Notes under the pieces: generated by a model
What the model was told of the DNA's origin: nothing
Seen by the model: the letters and a program-made list of their open reading frames with translations, nothing else
The model's database searches: none
Part shown: positions 7,203 through 10,233 of the stretch, one piece after another
Layout: every line of letters starts with the position of its first letter
How positions within the stretch are numbered: the first letter of the stretch is position 1
DNA from: Thiomargarita sp.
GTDB lineage: Bacteria > Pseudomonadota > Gammaproteobacteria > Beggiatoales > Beggiatoaceae
DNA: 10,233 bases
Direction: 5' to 3'
Assembly (NCBI GenBank): GCA_023144675.1
Contig: JAGLFE010000144.1
Span: 1-10,233, forward strand
Translations under genes and position numbers: made by a program

Positions 7203-8213
7203 TTAAACTATTGTTAAACTATCCATTTTCCAACGTGGATAAGCGTTAAAACTCAAAGATTCCGATTGATTTGCCATCAGACGTAAAGCACCTGCATAGG
7301 CAATCATAGCCCCATTATCGGTGCAAAAAATAGGATGTGGATAATAAATAGTTGCTCCAATTGTTGCAGTCATTTGAGTTAAAGCAGTACGCAATTTTTG
7401 ATTCGCTCCCACTCCACCAGCAATAATAAGCCTTTTCAAATCCGTTTCTTGCAAAGCTCGACGACATTTAATTACCAACGTATCGACAACCGCATCTTCA
7501 AAAGCATAAGCTATATCGGCTTTAACTTGTTCATCAATATTTTGTTGTGCCTTCCAAGTGGTTAATACTTGTGTTTTCAAGCCACTAAAACTAAAATTTA
7601 AATTTGCTTGGTGTATCATTGGGCGGGTAAAACGAAATTTATTAACATTGCCTTTTTTGGCTAGTTGCGCAATAGCTGGACCTCCAGGATAACCAATTTC
7701 TAATAATTTAGCCACTTTATCAAAGGCTTCTCCAGCCGCATCATCAAGCGATTCACCTAATATACTGTATTTACCAATAGCATCCGCTTGGACTAATTGC
7801 GTATGTCCTCCTGAAACTAATAATGCTAAAAAAGGTAACTTTGGAACTGGTGGCTCAAGCATGGCTGCGAGTAAATGCCCTTCCATGTGATGTACGCCAA
7901 TTGCTGGTATTTGCCAAGCCCAAGCCAAGCTTCTGCCCACCGTTGCCCCAACTAATAATGCCCCAATTAATCCAGGTCCAGCTGTATAAGCAATGCCGTC
8001 AACCGTTTTAATTTGGCATTGGTCAAATAGTTTTTGAATTAACGGAATTAATTTACGCACATGATCACGGGAAGCGAGTTCAGGAACAACTCCGCCATAT
8101 TGCGCATGAAGTTCAACTTGACTGTATAAATTATGTCCTAATAATCCGTTTTCGGTGTCATAAATAGCAACACCAGTTTCATCACAAGAAGTTTCTATTC
8201 CAAGTACAAGCAT
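7203..8213 (-). CDS. tsaD: tRNA N6-threonylcarbamoyladenosine transferase TsaD (Kae1/Gcp/YgjD)
   Basis: TsaD transfers the threonylcarbamoyl group from threonylcarbamoyl-AMP to A37 of tRNAs that read ANN codons, acting with TsaB and TsaE in the cytoplasm. The ATG at 8213 gives 336 residues, the usual length, with the family N-terminus MLVLGIETSCDETG. A TTG 15 bp further upstream would add five residues that the family lacks. Visible motifs are the metal-binding HMEGH (H109, H113), SGGHTQL (134-140), GESLDDAAGEAFDK (153-166), GYPGGP (174-179), FSFSGLKT (207-214), AGGVGAN (265-271) and the third metal ligand D299 in CTDNGAM. No key residue is missing. No good Shine-Dalgarno precedes the ATG. 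It lies 66 bp after the radical SAM gene on the same strand and is probably cotranscribed with it. tsaB and tsaE are not in view. Confidence 0.97.
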   Translation of the reverse strand: MLVLGIETSCDETGVAIYDTENGLLGHNLYSQVELHAQYGGVVPELASRDHVRKLIPLIQKLFDQCQIKTVDGIAYTAGPGLIGALLVGATVGRSLAWAWQIPAIGVHHMEGHLLAAMLEPPVPKLPFLALLVSGGHTQLVQADAIGKYSILGESLDDAAGEAFDKVAKLLEIGYPGGPAIAQLAKKGNVNKFRFTRPMIHQANLNFSFSGLKTQVLTTWKAQQNIDEQVKADIAYAFEDAVVDTLVIKCRRALQETDLKRLIIAGGVGANQKLRTALTQMTATIGATIYYPHPIFCTDNGAMIAYAGALRLMANQSESLSFNAYPRWKMDSLTIV

Positions 8214-8237
8214 AAGTAAAAATACCAAAAATTTAAA

Positions 8238-8253
8238 TAATAATTCATTATTA
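8238..8253. repeat. 16-bp AT palindrome in the yhcC-tsaD gap
   Basis: TAATAAT-TC-ATTATTA is a perfect 7-bp dyad with a 2-base centre. It occupies the 66-bp gap just ahead of tsaD. The spacing is too tight for a stable RNA hairpin, so a DNA operator is more plausible than an attenuator. The all-AT arms make chance a fair explanation. Confidence 0.25.
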
Positions 8254-8279
8254 AATAATCACCAATTTATATCGCAGGT

Positions 8280-9197
8280 TTAATTTAAAGCTTTCCCTTG
8301 ATAAGTTTGGCGACGATGTAATTCTTGAGTAATGGCATTTAATACTAACCATTTTTTGCTACACCAATCAGGAGCAAGCAAAATATCTGTAGAAGCAGTT
8401 GCAATAATCCGATGATATGAAATATTAGGAGGAGTACGCTCAATTAAATCAACGACAATGTTTACATAATCTTCCATCGTTAAGGGTTGATATAAATTTT
8501 GTCGCCATTGTTTAGCTAAAATAGTATGTTTAACTACATGAAGCGGATGTAATTTTAAACCTGCTACTCCCAAGGCTAAAACTTTGTTTAAGCTAGTTAA
8601 ATAATGTTGATAATTTTCCCCTGGCAAACCGATAATTAGATGGGTACAAATAGGAATATTGCGTTGTTTAGCCGCTATAACTGTTTGTTGATATTCGGCA
8701 AAATTATGTCCTCGATTAATAGCTTGTAAAGTTTCATCAAAACTGGATTGCAAACCAAGTTCTAGCCATATTTCATAGCCCTTATTTTGGTAACCTGCCA
8801 GTAAATCTAGTACCGATTCAGGCACACAATCTGGGCGAGTACCAATGGATAAACCAATCACGTCAGGTTCGGCAAGCACTTGTTCATATAAAGAGGCTAA
8901 GTGTTCTACATCCGCATAGGTATTAGTGTAAGTTTGAAAGTAAGCAATAAAATATTTGGCTTTAGTACGTTTAGCAATAACCTGCCGACCGTTTTCAAGC
9001 TGTTCTATAATAGAAGGTGTATTATTAACACTACGATTAAAGGAAGCATTATTGCAAAAGGTACAACCACCAACACCTTTAGTACCATCTCGATTAGGGC
9101 AAGTAAAACCTGCATTAATGGTTATTTTATGTATTCGTTCGCCATAACGCCGTATTAAATCTTGACCAAATGTGTTGACATAATCTGACAGTACCAT
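8280..9197 (-). CDS. Radical SAM protein, YhcC/TIGR01212 family
   Basis: This 305-residue protein matches the YhcC (TIGR01212) group of radical SAM enzymes, which reductively cleave S-adenosylmethionine with a [4Fe-4S] cluster. Members are Elp3-like, and their substrate is not established as far as I know. The conserved start YGERIHKITINAGFTCPNRDG leads into the cluster motif C33-x11-C45-x2-C48. Further family blocks are YFQTYTNTYA (86-95), GLSIGTRPDC (115-124), LELGLQS (145-151), HLIIGLPGE and LKLHPLHV. The length is normal and nothing looks broken. The ATG at 9197 fits the family N-terminus, although no Shine-Dalgarno is evident. The gene is followed by tsaD 66 bp downstream on the same strand. 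An extended -10 promoter candidate lies 74 bp upstream. The link to tsaD hints at a translation or tRNA-modification setting, which is inference only. Confidence 0.92.
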   Translation of the reverse strand: MVLSDYVNTFGQDLIRRYGERIHKITINAGFTCPNRDGTKGVGGCTFCNNASFNRSVNNTPSIIEQLENGRQVIAKRTKAKYFIAYFQTYTNTYADVEHLASLYEQVLAEPDVIGLSIGTRPDCVPESVLDLLAGYQNKGYEIWLELGLQSSFDETLQAINRGHNFAEYQQTVIAAKQRNIPICTHLIIGLPGENYQHYLTSLNKVLALGVAGLKLHPLHVVKHTILAKQWRQNLYQPLTMEDYVNIVVDLIERTPPNISYHRIIATASTDILLAPDWCSKKWLVLNAITQELHRRQTYQGKALN

Positions 9198-9270
9198 AAT
9201 TGTAAAATGCTAAAATAGGTTGTGTTATTAATTTTTAAGACCTAACTGTCTAAATCTCAAATTATTACAA

Positions 9271-9279
9271 ATTATATCA
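9271..9279 (-). promoter_or_regulatory. Extended -10 promoter for the yhcC-like/tsaD unit
   Basis: On the minus strand TGATATAAT is a perfect extended -10 (TG-N-TATAAT). The -35 position, 17 bp upstream, is poor (AATATA), as is common for extended -10 promoters. Transcription would begin near 9264, leaving a 5' leader of about 67 nt before the radical SAM start codon. Confidence 0.45.
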
Positions 9280-9503
9280 TAAAATACTTTATTTATATTA
9301 GTAAGGTCAGTATCAGGTAATTTTTAATTAGTAAATTTTTTTCCTCGTTTCCATGCTACTACTTGGTGCAACGTTAGTATTGAATGGTATTATTTAAGAA
9401 TTACATCGGTTTCATAAATTTTATGAATAACTCAAGCATTAACTTTTGACCAACATTTTATCCAAGCTGGATTCCAAGCATTGATGCGTAATTCCAATTA
9501 ATA
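9280..9503. other. Non-coding spacer between divergent units
   Basis: No ORF of interest lies on either strand between the radical SAM promoter and the DUF433 promoter. The middle (about 9350-9500) is less AT-rich than its flanks and contains TCCAAGC twice, 12 bp apart (9461 and 9473). It might be a decayed dispersed repeat, but no clear ends are visible. A 17-bp palindrome inside it is listed separately. Confidence 0.5.
9411..9427. repeat. 17-bp perfect palindrome between divergent genes
   Basis: TTCATAAA-T-TTTATGAA has 8-bp arms around one central base. It lies between the divergently transcribed radical SAM and DUF433 units, about 77 bp upstream of the candidate DUF433 -35. The size and symmetry suit a dimeric helix-turn-helix repressor, but no regulator gene is adjacent except the DUF433 protein itself. 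Confidence 0.4.
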
Positions 9504-9533
9504 TTGCCATACAACAAATAATAAGTATATACT
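9504..9533 (+). promoter_or_regulatory. Candidate promoter of the DUF433/DUF5615 operon
   Basis: TTGCCA (9504-9509, 5 of 6 to TTGACA) and TATACT (9528-9533, 5 of 6 to TATAAT) are separated by 18 bp. The start would be near 9540, giving a leader of about 54 nt before the DUF433 ATG. The -10 is embedded in a perfect 12-bp palindrome. Confidence 0.5.
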
Positions 9534-9534
9534 T
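9523..9534. promoter_or_regulatory. 12-bp palindromic operator candidate over the -10
   Basis: AAGTATATACTT reads the same on both strands and covers the proposed -10 hexamer. A protein bound here would block polymerase, the usual autoregulation layout of toxin-antitoxin operons. DUF433 proteins are predicted to have a helix-turn-helix-like fold, so autorepression is a reasonable inference. Confidence 0.4.
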
Positions 9535-9572
9535 TAGTTTTATAAGTTCTGAAATCCAAATCCAAAAAAAAG

Positions 9573-9586
9573 GAAAAAATAGGTAT
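9573..9586 (+). repeat. 14-nt initiation element, copy 1 (before DUF433)
   Basis: GAAAAAATAGGTAT occurs here and again, identically, at 9834-9847. The AGG (9581-9583) serves as a Shine-Dalgarno 10 nt before the ATG at 9594 and supports that start. Confidence 0.7.
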
Positions 9587-9593
9587 TTAATCA

Positions 9594-9857
9594 ATGAACT
9601 ACTCTAATTTTATTACCATAGAAGCCAATAAAAGAAGTGGTAAACCTTGTATTCGTAATTTGAGAATAACTGTTTATGATGTGCTTGAATATTTAGCCTC
9701 TGGAATGATGATAGAGGAAATATTAGAGGATTTTCCTGAATTGACACTGGATGATATTAAAGCGTGTTTATCTTTTGCTGCTGATCGGGAAAGAAAGCTA
9801 TTTGTTGCACCTATTATAATAGACTCTAAAAAAGAAAAAATAGGTATAAATGCATGA
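9594..9857 (+). CDS. DUF433 domain protein, probable antitoxin
   Basis: The 87-residue protein carries a full DUF433 domain (PF04255). Visible motifs are RSGKPCIRNLRITVYDVLEYL (about residues 14-34), GMMIEEILEDFPEL and the DDIKACLSFAADRE helix (to about residue 67). A short lysine-rich tail follows. DUF433 proteins are small helix-turn-helix-like proteins, commonly encoded just upstream of a DUF5615 PIN-like protein, and are taken to be the antitoxin of that pair. Exactly this arrangement is seen here: the stop TGA (9855-9857) overlaps the ATG (9854-9856) of a DUF5615 gene by 4 bp, which implies translational coupling. The ATG at 9594 has an AGG 10 nt upstream. A candidate promoter with an overlapping palindrome lies upstream and suggests autoregulation. 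The protein itself looks complete. Confidence 0.88.
   Translation: MNYSNFITIEANKRSGKPCIRNLRITVYDVLEYLASGMMIEEILEDFPELTLDDIKACLSFAADRERKLFVAPIIIDSKKEKIGINA
9834..9847 (+). repeat. 14-nt initiation element, copy 2 (before DUF5615)
   Basis: This is an exact second copy of GAAAAAATAGGTAT, here inside the 3' end of the DUF433 gene, where it encodes part of the KKEKIGI tail. Its AGG (9842-9844) lies 9 nt before the ATG of the toxin-like gene, so it serves as that gene's ribosome-binding site. Confidence 0.7.
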
Positions 9858-10184
9858 TAAAGTTACTCTTAGATGAAAATATTTCGCAAAGAGTAATTAA
9901 TCAAATCTCTTCAATATATGATGATTCTGCACATATCAAGGATTTCAATTTAGAACACTGACGATATTATTTGGAATTTTGCTAAAACAAATGGCTATAT
10001 TATTATATCAAAGGATTCTGATTTTCATCAAAAAAGTTTACTTTGGGGACATCCACCAAAATTTATTTATTTGCGAGTAGGAAACTGTTCAACATCTTAT
10101 ATTATTAAAGTGTTGCTTGATAATTATTCTACAATTGTTGCTTTTGCCGAAAATAAATATGAAAGTATTTTATTATTAATTTGA
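9854..10184 (+). pseudogene. DUF5615 PIN-like toxin, frameshifted
   Basis: Translation from the ATG at 9854 gives MIKLLLDENISQRVINQI and onward to ...FNLEH, then TGA at 9959-9961 after 35 codons. From 9960, in the frame one base later, the protein resumes with DDIIWNFAKTNGYIIISKDSD and continues through HPPKFIYLRVGNCS to TGA at 10182-10184, a further 74 residues. Joined, they make a normal DUF5615 protein of about 110 residues, with the acidic LLDEN start and the SKDSDF motif of this PIN-like nuclease family. Family members usually have one residue before the DD pair, so loss of two bases near 9959 (or gain of one) explains the break. As read, only a 35-residue stub would be made. The second part has no suitable start codon. 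A sequencing error or a programmed shift is possible, though no slippery heptamer is obvious. The 4-bp overlap with DUF433 marks the pair as an operon. Confidence 0.85.
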
Positions 10185-10218
10185 TTTTTAAATATTTATA
10201 TTTAAGAGGAAACAAATT

Positions 10219-10233
10219 ATGACAACTACAAAT
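10219..10233 (+). CDS. Start of an unidentified gene, 3' partial
   Basis: An ATG followed by four open codons (MTTTN) runs off the right edge. AGAGGA at 10205-10210 is the best Shine-Dalgarno in the window, 8 nt before the ATG, and is the reason for calling a gene here. It starts 34 bp after the toxin-like reading frame and could belong to the same transcript. Five residues do not allow a function to be named. Confidence 0.5.

Noticed and set aside
8211..8228. Longer tsaD from TTG at 8228 (adds five residues, starting MVFLL)
   Set aside because: TsaD proteins begin with M-x-V-L-GIETSCDE, and the ATG at 8213 gives the normal 336 residues. No ribosome-binding site favours the TTG.
8901..9158. 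Two overlapping plus-strand open frames antisense to the radical SAM gene
   Set aside because: They cover the conserved N-terminal and cluster-binding region of a well-supported gene on the other strand.
9347..9500. Possible decayed copy of a dispersed CTCGTTCCCA-type palindromic repeat
   Set aside because: Only scattered matches (CTCGTTTCCATGC, GGTGCAACG, TCCAAGC twice) are visible. There are no clear ends or target duplication, so it cannot be supported.
9950..9965. Programmed frameshift site in the DUF5615 gene
   Set aside because: No slippery heptamer, internal Shine-Dalgarno or downstream stem-loop is evident at the junction, so mutation or sequencing error is simpler.

Overview
The window is AT-rich bacterial DNA (well under 40% G+C by eye) with the standard genetic code. 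The proteins, especially the TsaD and YhcC-like ones, have a gammaproteobacterial look. The AT bias, a dispersed-type palindrome beside a convergent gene pair and a DUF433/DUF5615 pair would suit a filamentous or giant sulfur oxidiser (Beggiatoaceae/Thiotrichales-like). That placement is inference from sequence character, not from a search.

Layout. Positions 1-3867 (+) hold most of a very large homologue of pyruvate:ferredoxin/flavodoxin oxidoreductase (PFOR/NifJ), cut off by the left edge. It keeps the two ferredoxin-type [4Fe-4S] motifs but has lost the thiamine-diphosphate signature and the proximal-cluster cysteines, and it carries extra insertions and a C-terminal coiled coil. It converges on an 871-residue alpha-glucan phosphorylase (GT35) at 3953-6568 (-). 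Two back-to-back stem-loops lie between them, one resembling a known dispersed palindrome. A non-coding stretch (6569-7202) holds a tRNA-Lys(UUU) gene with a recognisable promoter and a spacer of about 10% G+C. Next come tsaD (7203-8213, -) and, 66 bp upstream on the same strand, a YhcC/TIGR01212-type radical SAM gene (8280-9197, -).

The right end (9198-10233) is accessory in character. Two palindromes and a candidate promoter lead into a DUF433 antitoxin-like gene, which overlaps by 4 bp a DUF5615 PIN-like toxin gene that is broken by a frameshift after 35 codons. An identical 14-nt translation-initiation element lies before both start codons. The first 5 codons of another gene, with a strong Shine-Dalgarno sequence, end the window.

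How the genes relate. tsaD makes the t6A modification of tRNAs reading ANN codons, and tRNA-Lys(UUU) is such a substrate, so the two neighbours are functionally linked. Glycogen phosphorylase supplies glucose-1-phosphate to central metabolism. The PFOR-like protein looks like an electron-transfer scaffold rather than a 2-oxoacid-cleaving enzyme, and its partner cannot be seen here. The main candidates for something undescribed are that degenerate PFOR and the layout of the toxin-antitoxin locus.
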